DNA of 35,276 bases from Bdellovibrio sp. (lineage in GTDB: Bacteria; Bdellovibrionota; Bdellovibrionia; Bdellovibrionales; Bdellovibrionaceae): NCBI GenBank assembly GCA_014376935.1, contig JACMQO010000019.1:1-35276 (forward strand), in the 5' to 3' direction. Below are positions 26,583-34,504 of this stretch, in pieces. Below the pieces are notes generated by a model. That model ran no database searches and was not told the DNA's origin. It saw only the letters and a program-made list of their open reading frames with translations. A program made the position numbers and the translations under genes. Each line of letters opens with the position of its first letter. Positions within the stretch are counted from its first letter, which is position 1.

Positions 26583-26720
26583 ATTTTATTATTTTTAAAT
26601 TGTCGAATACCGCACGTCGATTGAAGCACAATTTAAGTTAGCTATTCTGAATACAGACACGTCGCCAGACCAGAACAGCCTTTTTATAAAACCTTTCAGT
26701 ACAATAAATAAAACCAAAAA

Positions 26721-26747
26721 AAAAGGAGAGCGAAAGCTCTCCTTTTT
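26721..26747. terminator. Bidirectional intrinsic terminator
   Basis: AAAAGGAGAGC (26721-26731), GAAA loop, GCTCTCCTTTT (26736-26746) with one further T. An extended A-run on the left serves the minus-strand gene. Shared by the convergent sigma-54 activator and H1-like genes. Confidence 0.93.
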
Positions 26748-26772
26748 CATTTTCAAAGTTGAAAACTAAAGA

Positions 26773-27330
26773 TTAGAAATAACCTTCGTCATCGTCTTCG
26801 CCAGCGTCTTCTTTAACTTTGTTTTTTTTAGAAGATTCATCTTCCATATCTTCTTCCATATCTTCTTCTTGCTCGTCTTCTTTAGACTCATCTTCCATAT
26901 CTTCAAAATCAGACTCTTCGTCGTCTTCTTCGTCCATTGGTTCTGAGTTTGATAAAGCATCTTCGTCATCGATATCGATGATAGAATCTAAATCTGTTTC
27001 TTCGTCTAACTCGCTAATTAGTTCAGCCGCTAAAGATTTATCTTGTTTCGGTGCTTTTGCTTTCGGAGCTTTTTTAGCAGCTGCTTTTTTCGCTGCTGGC
27101 TTTGCTGCAGGTTTAACTGCTTTTTTCGCTGGAGCTTTTTTAGCTACGACTTTCTTCACCACTTTTTTAGCTGGCTTAGCCGATTTCTTTGCAGCTGGTT
27201 TAGCCGCTTTTTTCGCAACTGCTTTAGTTGCTTTTTTTGCTGGTTTAGCTTTTTTAGGAGCCGCTTTTTTTACAGCTTTTTTAGTCGTTTTTTTCGCTGC
27301 TTTAGGTGCAGCCTTTTTCTTCTTAGCCAT
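26773..27330 (-). CDS. Bipartite H1-like basic / acidic-tailed protein
   Basis: A 185-residue, low-complexity protein. Residues 1-100 are Lys/Ala/Pro-rich repeats (KKAAPKK, KPAAKK, KKAVKPA type), resembling histone H1 C-terminal tails and bacterial H1-like proteins. Residues 105-120 form a short ordered-looking link (AAELISELDEETDLDSI). Residues 120-185 are almost entirely Asp/Glu with Ser and Met. Nucleic-acid binding by the basic half is likely by analogy; the acidic half could mask it or bind basic partners. GAGG lies 6 nt before the ATG. It is in its own unit, ending at the shared terminator. The repeats could cause slippage variation between strains. Confidence 0.75.
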   Translation of the reverse strand: MAKKKKAAPKAAKKTTKKAVKKAAPKKAKPAKKATKAVAKKAAKPAAKKSAKPAKKVVKKVVAKKAPAKKAVKPAAKPAAKKAAAKKAPKAKAPKQDKSLAAELISELDEETDLDSIIDIDDEDALSNSEPMDEEDDEESDFEDMEDESKEDEQEEDMEEDMEDESSKKNKVKEDAGEDDDEGYF

Positions 27331-27364
27331 TATTTACCTCGTCGTAATTTAGTTATGCAATGTG

Positions 27365-27398
27365 AAAACCCATTCAGAGTAACCAGCTTTGAATGGGT
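27365..27398 (-). terminator. Probable terminator of the lipoprotein gene
   Basis: On the minus strand ACCCATTCA and TGAATGGGT (plus-strand arms 27368-27376 and 27390-27398) form a 9-bp stem with a 13-nt loop and are followed by TTTT. It lies 60 nt past the lipoprotein stop and just upstream of the H1-like gene. Confidence 0.65.
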
Positions 27399-27458
27399 CG
27401 GCAAGATTTGTCATAAAATTTAAAGAAAATTAAATATCAGTTAAGATAAAAGGTTAGC

Positions 27459-28211
27459 TTATAAGTGAAAATAGTCTTCAAGAATGCGCGCCATCGCTGG
27501 CGGAATTATCGATGAAACGAAAAGGCCAGGTGCGTAAGTTCCTTTTTTAGCAATGTAAGTCAGATAGCCAAAGGTTTTTGTCTTATCTTTATTTTTGATC
27601 GGCAACGTAAATCCGATCGGGAATGCTATATTATCAGGCAAAGTCATGAATAAACCAATCGCATTTACACCGACATAAAGGGTGATTTGCGTGTTGTTAT
27701 ACTGCGGAAAATTCAAAGCTAAGCTTGGAAGTTCGCCTTGTCCGGCAGGCATCGCGGGTAAGGCGTTGCCATTCGGTAAACTTGAAGGAGCACTAAAGCT
27801 TGAACCTTTGATAATATATTTAACCGGAATTCGAACGCCAAACTTTATCTTTCCTGACGGATCTAAAATTTGTGAAAAAGTAATGTCAGGATATTTTGCA
27901 AATGAACCAGTTGGACTAAAAGCCAATCCTGAAGGCATCGGAATCATAACGATAAATTCGCCACGTACTTTGTCGAAGTCGAAAGCGATTTGATTTTTAT
28001 TGCTGTCATTACTATCAACGGCTCCTTTTAAATCAACGGCAGCTAAAGGGTCCGGAGTTACGACGTCCGTTGAACCACCACTGCCGCCGTTTGATTGACC
28101 GCTATTTGTTCCTGCGGCTGTGTTCGTCGAGCTTCCAACAGATCCGCCCGAGCAGTTTGTTAATCCGATTAAAGCGAAAGCTAAGATTGTAGTTTTAAAA
28201 AATGTGGTCAT
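27459..28211 (-). CDS. Lipoprotein of unknown function
   Basis: A 250-residue protein whose signal peptide MTTFFKTTILAFALIGLTNC ends in the lipobox LTNC (Cys20). A Gly/Ser/Thr/Asn-rich linker (about 21-55) is followed by a domain rich in beta-type segments (IAFDFDKVRGEFIVMIPMPSG, ITLYVGVNAIGLFMTLPDNIAFPIGFTLPI). No catalytic motif seen. The start was set at 28211 with AAGAGG 6 nt upstream; the longer in-frame start at 28328 would bury the signal peptide. Likely faces the periplasm or cell surface; family not recognised. Confidence 0.7.
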   Translation of the reverse strand: MTTFFKTTILAFALIGLTNCSGGSVGSSTNTAAGTNSGQSNGGSGGSTDVVTPDPLAAVDLKGAVDSNDSNKNQIAFDFDKVRGEFIVMIPMPSGLAFSPTGSFAKYPDITFSQILDPSGKIKFGVRIPVKYIIKGSSFSAPSSLPNGNALPAMPAGQGELPSLALNFPQYNNTQITLYVGVNAIGLFMTLPDNIAFPIGFTLPIKNKDKTKTFGYLTYIAKKGTYAPGLFVSSIIPPAMARILEDYFHL

Positions 28212-28300
28212 AAGTAACCTCTTAAAAATGAACTGCGGTTTGATAACATATACTAGATCGGTCAAAGGTCTAACGAACTTGATATGAAGAAGATAGACGA

Positions 28301-28330
28301 AAAAGCAAAACCCTGGATTCTCATCCAAGG
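28301..28330 (-). terminator. Intrinsic terminator of the flagellin gene
   Basis: On the minus strand CCTTGGAT and ATCCAGGG (plus-strand 28323-28330 and 28311-28318) form an 8-bp stem with one G-U pair and a GAGA loop, followed by TTTTGCTTTTT. It lies about 80 nt after the flagellin stop. Confidence 0.75.
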
Positions 28331-28411
28331 TCTAGCTTTGTGTTTAGATTTTTGACGAAAACGGCAACTATTTTTTTAATTTTATAGAAACCGTTTAATT
28401 ATTTAACTGAA

Positions 28412-29242
28412 TTAGCTTAACAATTTTAATGCTAGCTGATTCGTTTGATTCGCTTGCGCTAATGTCGCAGTACCAGCTTGTAAAAGCACAGTGTTACGAG
28501 CCATCTCAGAAGAAGCTTGAGCAATATCAGTGTCGCGGATACGTGAATTCGCTGCTGATAAATTCTCTTCAGTGACCGCTAAGATGTCTGTTGTCGTTGT
28601 TAAACGATTTTGTAGGGCACCTAAGTTTGCGCGCATTCCGTTAATTCTAGTTTGGCTTTCATCAAGTAAAGCTAATGCAGATCTTGCGCCATCTTTAGAC
28701 AAGAAGTTCACGTCTTGCATTCCTAATGATTCTAACGTCGCTACATTTTCAGCCGCGTTGAATTTGATGACATCATTTTCAGTTGCGTTTGAACCCACCT
28801 GAAAGTCAAATGTTGGCGTTGTTCCATCTAATAGTTTCGTTGAATTCCATGATGTTGTATTGGCGATACGATTCATCTCAGTCTTTAACTGTTGAACCTC
28901 TTTATCGATAAATCCACGTTCACGGTCACCGATCGTATCAGAAGCTGCTTGGATACCAAGCTCACGTAAACGTGTGACTACGTTTGAAACTTCGCTTAAT
29001 CCACCCTCTGCCGTTTGTACTAATGAAATACCATCATTCGCATTACGACGAGCTTGAGCCGACGATTTAATTTGTGCTTTCATGTTTTCAGAAATTGCTA
29101 AACCAGCAGCATCATCGGCTGATTTGTTGATACGGCTACCACTTGATAGCTGAGCCATTGAATTGGCCATTTGGCGTTGACTGCCGATAAGGTTACGTTG
29201 TGCATTAATTGCAGAAATATTTGTTGTTACTCTCATTCCCAT
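28412..29242 (-). CDS. fliC: Flagellin
   Basis: A 276-residue filament subunit, exported through the flagellar type III apparatus (no Sec signal). N-terminal D0/D1: MRVTTNISAINAQRNL ... AQLSSGSRINKSADDAAGLAISENM and NDGISLVQTAEGGL. C-terminal D1/D0: GALQNRL, EENLSAANSRIRDTDIAQASSEMARN and a hydrophobic end ANQTNQLALKLLS. The central variable part is very short (about residues 140-185). GGAG lies 7 nt before the ATG at 29242. It has its own terminator, an unusually long structured leader and a sigma-28-like promoter (separate entries). Other flagellin copies are common in this group but none is in the window. Confidence 0.97.
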   Translation of the reverse strand: MGMRVTTNISAINAQRNLIGSQRQMANSMAQLSSGSRINKSADDAAGLAISENMKAQIKSSAQARRNANDGISLVQTAEGGLSEVSNVVTRLRELGIQAASDTIGDRERGFIDKEVQQLKTEMNRIANTTSWNSTKLLDGTTPTFDFQVGSNATENDVIKFNAAENVATLESLGMQDVNFLSKDGARSALALLDESQTRINGMRANLGALQNRLTTTTDILAVTEENLSAANSRIRDTDIAQASSEMARNTVLLQAGTATLAQANQTNQLALKLLS

Positions 29243-29257
29243 TTGAAAACTCCATTT

Positions 29258-29278
29258 TTATTTAAATATGTTATTCAT
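29258..29278 (-). CDS. Six-codon mini-ORF in the flagellin leader
   Basis: ATG at 29278-29276 reads MNNIFK and stops with TAA at 29260-29258. A near-perfect ribosome site GGAGGAG (plus 29287-29293) stands 8 nt upstream, stronger than the GGAG of flagellin itself. Only 15 nt separate its stop from the flagellin start, so terminating ribosomes could reinitiate. Translation is not proven; the GGAGGAG could also just serve as a standby site. Confidence 0.4.
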   Translation of the reverse strand: MNNIFK

Positions 29279-29408
29279 ATTTTTTTCTCCTCCGTGAAGT
29301 TGTTTGAAGTCTGGCATCCGAGCCTGACCGGCTATAACTGTATCTTCCTTAAATACGTTCGATCGTCCTTAAAAATCTTCCTTGAAAGCCTCCTTGAAAT
29401 GGTAAATG

Positions 29409-29445
29409 AGAACACTCATGTGTTCTAAGAGACATCCTGCCTCTT
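29409..29445 (-). promoter_or_regulatory. Two back-to-back hairpins at the 5' end of the flagellin leader
   Basis: In RNA sense (minus strand) the first hairpin (plus 29445-29427) has a 7-bp stem AAGAGGC/GTCTCTT and the loop AGGAT. The second (29426-29409) is AGAACAC/GTGTTCT with loop ATGA, directly abutting. A GGA displayed in a short hairpin loop is the known preferred site of CsrA. Four AAGGA motifs follow between 29395 and 29346 (plus-strand TCCTT at 29391, 29379, 29366, 29346). Together they suggest post-transcriptional control of flagellin. Confidence 0.6.
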
Positions 29446-29465
29446 TGATTTATTTGTGTAGTTAC

Positions 29466-29492
29466 TAATCGACGTATTTTTGATCTTCTTGA
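29466..29492 (-). promoter_or_regulatory. Sigma-28 (FliA)-like promoter for flagellin
   Basis: On the minus strand TCAA-N15-GTCGATTA (plus 29489-29492 and 29466-29473). This fits the sigma-28 consensus TAAA-N15-GCCGATAA with exact spacing, 3 of 4 and 6 of 8 matches. Start would be near 29458, giving a leader of about 215 nt. Confidence 0.5.
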
Positions 29493-29620
29493 CGGGATGT
29501 TAGAATAGAAAATACGAAAAAATATTATTTTCTCACTGTTCTAGATGGGGCTTCAGGCTTGGTTTTCAAGACGGTAGTCCACGTCTTAATTCGTATGACT
29601 AGTCGCAATCCAGTCGTGAT

Positions 29621-29911
29621 CTAGTCAATTTCTTGAAAGCGACAAAGGGCCATAGAACCACTTAGCGCGTATGATTTTTGTTGCGTGGTTTGTAGATGTG
29701 GATAGGTCGTTAATCCAAAGGTGCACGTTACATCTTCACGGTGAAAATGCGAACACTCTTCGCATGAAAAAGGCAAAATATATTTATTGTAATCAGAGGC
29801 TAAAATGGATTCTTTTTTCATCGACGGTCTAATTCTAGGGGCCGTCTTTTTTGAACGCGTTTGGTCGTTAGTTTCAGTTTGTTGAATCGGCTTAATTTTT
29901 TCAGTGACCAT
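29621..29911 (-). CDS. Small Cys/His-containing protein, possible zinc-binding
   Basis: A 96-residue protein. The N-terminal half is polar and basic (KKTAPRIRPSMKKES). The C-terminal half has CEECSHFHREDVTC and later a Cys in ALCRFQEID; with the two His (HFH) this could bind a metal, forming a small zinc ribbon-like fold. No signal peptide. The start was chosen at ATG 29911 with AGGA 7 nt upstream, rather than an in-frame TTG at 29917. It is divergent from clpB, 46 nt away, and upstream of the flagellin leader on the same strand. Inverted repeats (29596-29602 with 29621-29627) overlap its stop. Not recognised as a named family. Confidence 0.62.
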   Translation of the reverse strand: MVTEKIKPIQQTETNDQTRSKKTAPRIRPSMKKESILASDYNKYILPFSCEECSHFHREDVTCTFGLTTYPHLQTTQQKSYALSGSMALCRFQEID

Positions 29912-29957
29912 TGACAATTCCTAGTTAGAGCTCATCTTTAATAGTGAGGTAACGCGA

Positions 29958-32504
29958 ATGAGTCAAGACATGCAAAAAATGACACGTAAAAGCCAAGAGG
30001 CGATGCAGGCGGCGGCCAAACTAGCCGAAGACAGCCGTCAGTCCATGGTTGAGCCAGAGCACTTACTACTTGAATTGATCGAGCAGGATCAAGGCTTAGT
30101 TCCTAGGCTTATAGAAGAAAACCAAATCGCCCCTAAAGACGTTATACGAAACTTAAATCAAGCAATCCAAAACTTACCCCGCTTAGAAAAAGCGGCCGAG
30201 CAGGTTTACGCCAGTAATCGGTTGCAAAAGATTTTTAAAGGGGCCGAAGCTGAAGCCAAAGCCACCCAAGACGAACTTCTTTCGACCGAGCACTTTTTCA
30301 TAGCGATGCTAAAAAGTGATGACCGCGATCTGCAGAAATTATTTAAGCTGACCAAGATTGAACTTAAATCAATTGAACAAGCGCTTAAAAAAATTAAAGG
30401 AAATAAAAAAGTGACTAGTGAAGATCCAGAAAATCAATATGAAGTGCTAAAAAAGTTCGGTCGGGATTTGACCGAACTTGCGCAGAATGGAAAATTAGAC
30501 CCCGTGATTGGTCGTGACGAAGAAATTCGTCGCGTGATTCAAGTGCTTTCGCGCCGAACAAAAAATAATCCCGTATTAATAGGCGAACCCGGCGTCGGTA
30601 AAACCGCCATTGCTGAAGGTCTTGCTTTGCGTATTATTAAAGGCGACGTGCCAGAAAATTTAATTGGTAAAAAACTAATGGCCCTAGATATCGGATCTTT
30701 AATAGCCGGCGCAAAATACCGCGGTGAATTTGAAGACCGCTTAAAAGGTGTTATCAAAGAAGTCACCGAAAGCGCCGGAGAAATCATTTTATTCATCGAC
30801 GAATTGCACACACTGGTCGGAGCCGGCAAAGGCGAAGGCGCGATGGATGCCGGGCAATTATTAAAGCCAGCCTTAGCGCGCGGCGAATTACGTTGCGTGG
30901 GTGCGACAACTTTAGATGAATACAGACTTCATATCGAAAAAGATGCTGCGTTAGAAAGACGTTTTCAAACAGTATTAGTTGATGAACCAAGTATCGATGA
31001 AACAGTGACGATCTTACGTGGATTAAAAGAAAAATACGAAGTGCATCACGGCGTGCAAATCACCGATGCGGCTTTGGTTGCAGCGGCAAAGCTTTCAAGT
31101 CGTTACATTACAAATCGTTTCTTGCCAGATAAAGCCATCGATTTGATCGATGAAGCTGCTAGTAAGCTAGGAATCGAAAACCGCAGTGTGCCTGAGGCGA
31201 TCGATGAAATCGACCGCAAGATTTTAAGTTTTAAAATCGAATTGGAAGCATTGAAAAAAGAAAAAGATGCGCAGTCGGTAGATCGCCGAAAAAAAATCGA
31301 AGGTGATCTTAGCGACCTTGTTGGTCAATCGCAAAATCAAAAAGAAAAATGGAAGATCGAACGCGGATTCATCGATGAAGTGAAAAAAGTAAAAATCGAT
31401 ATCGAAGCGGTTAAAAATGATATCGCTAAAGCCGAGCGTGACGCGCAGTTTGAAAAAGCAGCGCAATTAAAATACGGCAAACAGCCCGAGTTAGAAAAAC
31501 GCTTAACGGCTCTTGAAGATAAAATTAAAAATAACACCTCAGCGCTTTTAAAAGAACGCGTCGATGCAGAGGACATTGCCGAAGTTGTTGCGAAATGGAC
31601 TAAAATTCCAGTTTCAAAAATGCTTGAAAGCGAAACTCAAAAATTATTAATGATGGAATCTGAATTGCAAAAACGCGTGATCGGCCAAGATCATGCAATG
31701 ACATCAATTTCAGACGCGATCCGCAGAGCGCGCGCAGAAATCTCAGATCCGAATCGTCCGATCGGAACTTTTATTTTTGTAGGCCCAACGGGTGTTGGTA
31801 AAACTGAGACTGTGAAAGCTTTAGCAAGCTATTTGTTTGACGACGAATCAGCCATCATTCGCATCGACATGAGCGAATATATGGAGAAGCATTCAGTTTC
31901 AAGATTGATCGGTGCCCCTCCGGGTTACGTGGGTTTTGAAGACGGTGGTCAATTGACTGAAGCCGTTCGCCGCAGACCATACTCGGTCGTGTTGTTTGAT
32001 GAAATTGAAAAAGCACACTCTGATATTTTTAATATCTTACTACAGGTATTAGATGATGGGCGATTGACCGATAGCCAAGGGCGCACGATCGATTTCAAAA
32101 ATACGATCATCGTGATGACGTCAAACTTAGGCGCAAGCCAAGGAAGCGAATCGATTCAAGCGGCGTTGAAAGAGCATTTCAGACCTGAATTTTTAAACCG
32201 TATCGACGAAATCGTCGAATTTAAATCTTTAGATTTGAAAAACCTAGAAGGCATCGTGAAAATTCAGCTACAAGAAATCACGAAACGTCTTGGCGAAAAA
32301 CAAATCGCTTTAGAATTTTCAGAACCGCTTTTAGCTTACTTAGGTCAAAAAGGTTTCGATCCGGTTTATGGAGCACGCCCTTTAAAACGCGTGATCCAAA
32401 ACGAAATCCTAAACCCAATGGCTAAAAAGTTAATCGCCGGCGAAATTAAACCGAACACGACGGTCAAAATGGATTACAAAGACCAAAAGATTTCGTTTAA
32501 TTAA
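29958..32504 (+). CDS. clpB: ATP-dependent chaperone ClpB
   Basis: An 848-residue AAA+ disaggregase that, with DnaK, extracts polypeptides from aggregates in the cytosol. Order: Clp N-domain (1-145), AAA-1 with Walker A GEPGVGKT (209-216), an M-domain coiled coil (about 400-530) with many Lys/Glu heptads, AAA-2 with Walker A GPTGVGKT (609-616), and the C-terminal D2-small domain. Length matches the family (about 857). The M-domain and two Walker sites separate it from ClpA and ClpC. No CIRCE element was seen upstream. GAGG lies about 9 nt before the ATG. A good terminator follows. Confidence 0.96.
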   Translation: MSQDMQKMTRKSQEAMQAAAKLAEDSRQSMVEPEHLLLELIEQDQGLVPRLIEENQIAPKDVIRNLNQAIQNLPRLEKAAEQVYASNRLQKIFKGAEAEAKATQDELLSTEHFFIAMLKSDDRDLQKLFKLTKIELKSIEQALKKIKGNKKVTSEDPENQYEVLKKFGRDLTELAQNGKLDPVIGRDEEIRRVIQVLSRRTKNNPVLIGEPGVGKTAIAEGLALRIIKGDVPENLIGKKLMALDIGSLIAGAKYRGEFEDRLKGVIKEVTESAGEIILFIDELHTLVGAGKGEGAMDAGQLLKPALARGELRCVGATTLDEYRLHIEKDAALERRFQTVLVDEPSIDETVTILRGLKEKYEVHHGVQITDAALVAAAKLSSRYITNRFLPDKAIDLIDEAASKLGIENRSVPEAIDEIDRKILSFKIELEALKKEKDAQSVDRRKKIEGDLSDLVGQSQNQKEKWKIERGFIDEVKKVKIDIEAVKNDIAKAERDAQFEKAAQLKYGKQPELEKRLTALEDKIKNNTSALLKERVDAEDIAEVVAKWTKIPVSKMLESETQKLLMMESELQKRVIGQDHAMTSISDAIRRARAEISDPNRPIGTFIFVGPTGVGKTETVKALASYLFDDESAIIRIDMSEYMEKHSVSRLIGAPPGYVGFEDGGQLTEAVRRRPYSVVLFDEIEKAHSDIFNILLQVLDDGRLTDSQGRTIDFKNTIIVMTSNLGASQGSESIQAALKEHFRPEFLNRIDEIVEFKSLDLKNLEGIVKIQLQEITKRLGEKQIALEFSEPLLAYLGQKGFDPVYGARPLKRVIQNEILNPMAKKLIAGEIKPNTTVKMDYKDQKISFN

Positions 32505-32540
32505 TTCAGTTTTCAATGTTTAGAATAAAATTTAAATTTC

Positions 32541-32575
32541 AAAAACGGCTTAGATGAATGACTTAAGCCGTTTTT
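32541..32575 (+). terminator. Intrinsic terminator of clpB
   Basis: A 12-bp perfect stem AAAAACGGCTTA (32541-32552) and TAAGCCGTTTTT (32564-32575) with an 11-nt loop and further T after it. Confidence 0.93.
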
Positions 32576-32643
32576 GTTTTTGATGTGGTAAACCCGACCC
32601 TTGGACAGTCGTATTCATCTCGGCTCGCGATTAAGATAAATCC

Positions 32644-33180
32644 ATGAAACTAGCGAAACTTATTTTTATTCTTCTTTTATCTCTTCCATCTTTGTCTTTT
32701 GCAGTTGGGACCGCCGTGTCGGCCACGAAAGAAACTCCATTGGTCGACATCGATATCGGTGGTTCATCAGGGGTGTACAATTCAAAATCATTTACCGAGG
32801 TCAACTTAGGTATCAATTTGAATTTCACAGACTGGCTAACCTGGAGAAACGCGGCTTTCAAACGTTTCAGCTCGGGTGGAGACCGTGACCTTCAAGGTGT
32901 TGACTCTACTTTTCGTTTCACCGCGACGACAAAATTTAATGGCGGATCATTTCGCGCGTTCGTCGGGCCCGGTTATCGTTGGGCCGATCCTTCAAACAAA
33001 AATGCCGTTGTCGGAGAGGCCGGTTTAGGAATTAACATTGGACGCGTCGGCGTATCTGGCGGAGCCAAGTACTTAAAGTACGATAAACTCCAAATCGATT
33101 CACGCACTGGACTAGAGACCAGTCGTGAAGATATCGTCTATTTTTTAACTATTTCTGGCGGAGCCGGTTTAAGTTTCTAA
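32644..33180 (+). CDS. Small outer-membrane beta-barrel-like protein
   Basis: A 178-residue exported protein. Signal peptide MKLAKLIFILLLSLPSLSFA, cleaved before VGTAV. The mature part alternates polar and hydrophobic residues with many Gly and aromatic positions (VNLGINLNFTDWLTWRNAAFKRF, FRAFVGPGYRW, VGEAGLGINIGRVGVSGGAKYLKY) and ends in a strand finishing with Phe (GGAGLSF), the usual C-terminal signature of BamA-inserted barrels. The ribosome site is weak. Function unknown. Confidence 0.72.
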   Translation: MKLAKLIFILLLSLPSLSFAVGTAVSATKETPLVDIDIGGSSGVYNSKSFTEVNLGINLNFTDWLTWRNAAFKRFSSGGDRDLQGVDSTFRFTATTKFNGGSFRAFVGPGYRWADPSNKNAVVGEAGLGINIGRVGVSGGAKYLKYDKLQIDSRTGLETSREDIVYFLTISGGAGLSF

Positions 33181-33311
33181 TTTCAAATTTAAAACTAGTG
33201 TCGAACTTTTTTTCATAAAAATTCGACTTCTAATATTTCAAACTATCTTTCATGAAAAGCTCTAGACTGGTCTAGGAACATCCGAAACTAGACTTAGATG
33301 GAGACATGCTT

Positions 33312-34427
33312 ATGAAACGATCAACAGTAGCTCTTAAGATACTTTCGATTATGACTTTGGCTGGTTTTTTTATGAGTAGTACAAAATGCCAACAGCCTGT
33401 TGTCGAAGAGCGCCAACTCAAAAAGAACGTTCGCATCGGCGATGTCAGTGCCACGACTTATCTAGACAACTCTGGGTTTAGTTTTTCTGAAGTGGCTCGC
33501 AACCAATTGTCAGGTGTTCTTTTCGAACGCAACGAATTCTACGAAAGAAATGTTTATCCTGCTCCAGAAGATATGGCAGCAGTATCGGATCAAAAATATT
33601 TTGCTAACCAAAAAATTTCTTCAGTTGTTTCCACTAAAACAGTTGCGCAATTAAAAGCATGGTTTCCAACGGCAAAAAGTCAAAACATCGCATTGAATCG
33701 CGATTCTTCTTGTTTCATGACTCGTCCACAGCATTTTCTTTACGGAACTATTAATTCTTTAGAGACCTACAGCGGAGCCTCATTAAACTTAGGCTTGTCG
33801 AATACTGGCGTGGCCAACATCATTCCTATTTCAGCAAATTTAAAATTTGATAAAATGAGATTAGACTTATCATTCAAGGCGGTTGACCCGTGGACGCAGC
33901 AGACAGTGGCCGCAGTCAACGACGAAGCCTTCAAGAAAGATTACAAAGTTGGATTTGGAGTTGATTTAGGTATCATTCATATCGGTCCTGAATTTTACAG
34001 AACAACAGGTTTGGCAGAGGTCCTATTAAACGGTCTGAAGTCGGCAACTCAGAAGTTAGCGGCCGCGATTTTACAAGAGCCACGTCAAATTTGGAACACG
34101 CGCGTCGTTTATAGTGGTGACAGTTACGTCGCTATTTTAGGTGGAGCAGAGCTTGGTTTGAAAGCCGGTGACAAGCTTAAGGTGTTTAACGAAACCCATA
34201 CTTGGAAAGGCGAAGCTTGCGGAGACAGTTCTGTTTTAACGGGTTCGATCATTGTTTCTGATATTTCTGACCCATGGATCATTGAAGTTGAAGAAGCGGG
34301 CGATCTATTAAGTCGCGCAAAAGTTTTAAATCCAAAAGAATCAGAGACGATCTCGGTTGGTGCTTTAGTGCAACTGTCGTCTTTTGTAGCTCCGGTCGTG
34401 CCGCCGGCGACAACAGCTAAGCCATAA
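33312..34427 (+). CDS. Exported CsgG/FlgT-like protein
   Basis: A 371-residue protein with a signal peptide (KRSTVALKILSIMTLAGFFMSSTKC). The STKC site is not a good lipobox, so lipidation is doubtful. Residues about 60-85 (VARNQLSGVLFERNEFYERNVYP) fit the CsgG-type pattern of a helix with variable FxVxER. The C-terminal 120 residues (SYVAILGGAELGLKAGDKLKVFNETHTWKG) match FlgT-C/CsgG-associated beta domains. Curli secretion or a flagellar basal-body role is possible by family, neither shown here. The start was set at ATG 33312 (GGAG 8 nt upstream); ATG 33306 sits too close to it. A CTAGAC palindrome lies upstream. Confidence 0.65.
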   Translation: MKRSTVALKILSIMTLAGFFMSSTKCQQPVVEERQLKKNVRIGDVSATTYLDNSGFSFSEVARNQLSGVLFERNEFYERNVYPAPEDMAAVSDQKYFANQKISSVVSTKTVAQLKAWFPTAKSQNIALNRDSSCFMTRPQHFLYGTINSLETYSGASLNLGLSNTGVANIIPISANLKFDKMRLDLSFKAVDPWTQQTVAAVNDEAFKKDYKVGFGVDLGIIHIGPEFYRTTGLAEVLLNGLKSATQKLAAAILQEPRQIWNTRVVYSGDSYVAILGGAELGLKAGDKLKVFNETHTWKGEACGDSSVLTGSIIVSDISDPWIIEVEEAGDLLSRAKVLNPKESETISVGALVQLSSFVAPVVPPATTAKP

Positions 34428-34466
34428 TCTGTCATTTCACCTAATCTCAAGTAGACGCTACGCAAA

Positions 34467-34490
34467 ACAGTCCACATTTCTGTGGGCTGT
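34467..34490. repeat. Hairpin just upstream of ribE
   Basis: ACAGTCCACA (34467-34476) and TGTGGGCTGT (34481-34490) pair over 10 bp with one G-U, loop TTTC, 14 nt before the ribE start. No FMN riboswitch (RFN) pattern and no U-tract were found, so it may affect ribE translation or mark the end of the preceding gene. Confidence 0.5.
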
Positions 34491-34504
34491 GATAGAACGG
34501 GCGT

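Noticed and set aside
26819-27423. Plus-strand frames of Ser/Phe-rich protein opposite the H1-like gene
   Set aside because: They are the antisense reading of Lys/Ala and Asp/Glu repeats, which automatically gives low-complexity Ser, Phe and Ala frames.
29911-29950. Perfect TTGACA as -35 of clpB
   Set aside because: No good -10 hexamer lies 16-18 nt downstream; the only TTTAAT is at 20 nt, and the TTGACA overlaps the start of the divergent gene.
29880-29957. CIRCE heat-shock operator before clpB
   Set aside because: The TTAGCACTC-N9-GAGTGCTAA pattern is absent.
34428-34504. FMN riboswitch upstream of ribE
   Set aside because: The 77-nt gap is too short, and I saw none of the RFN-element conserved blocks; only a single hairpin is present.
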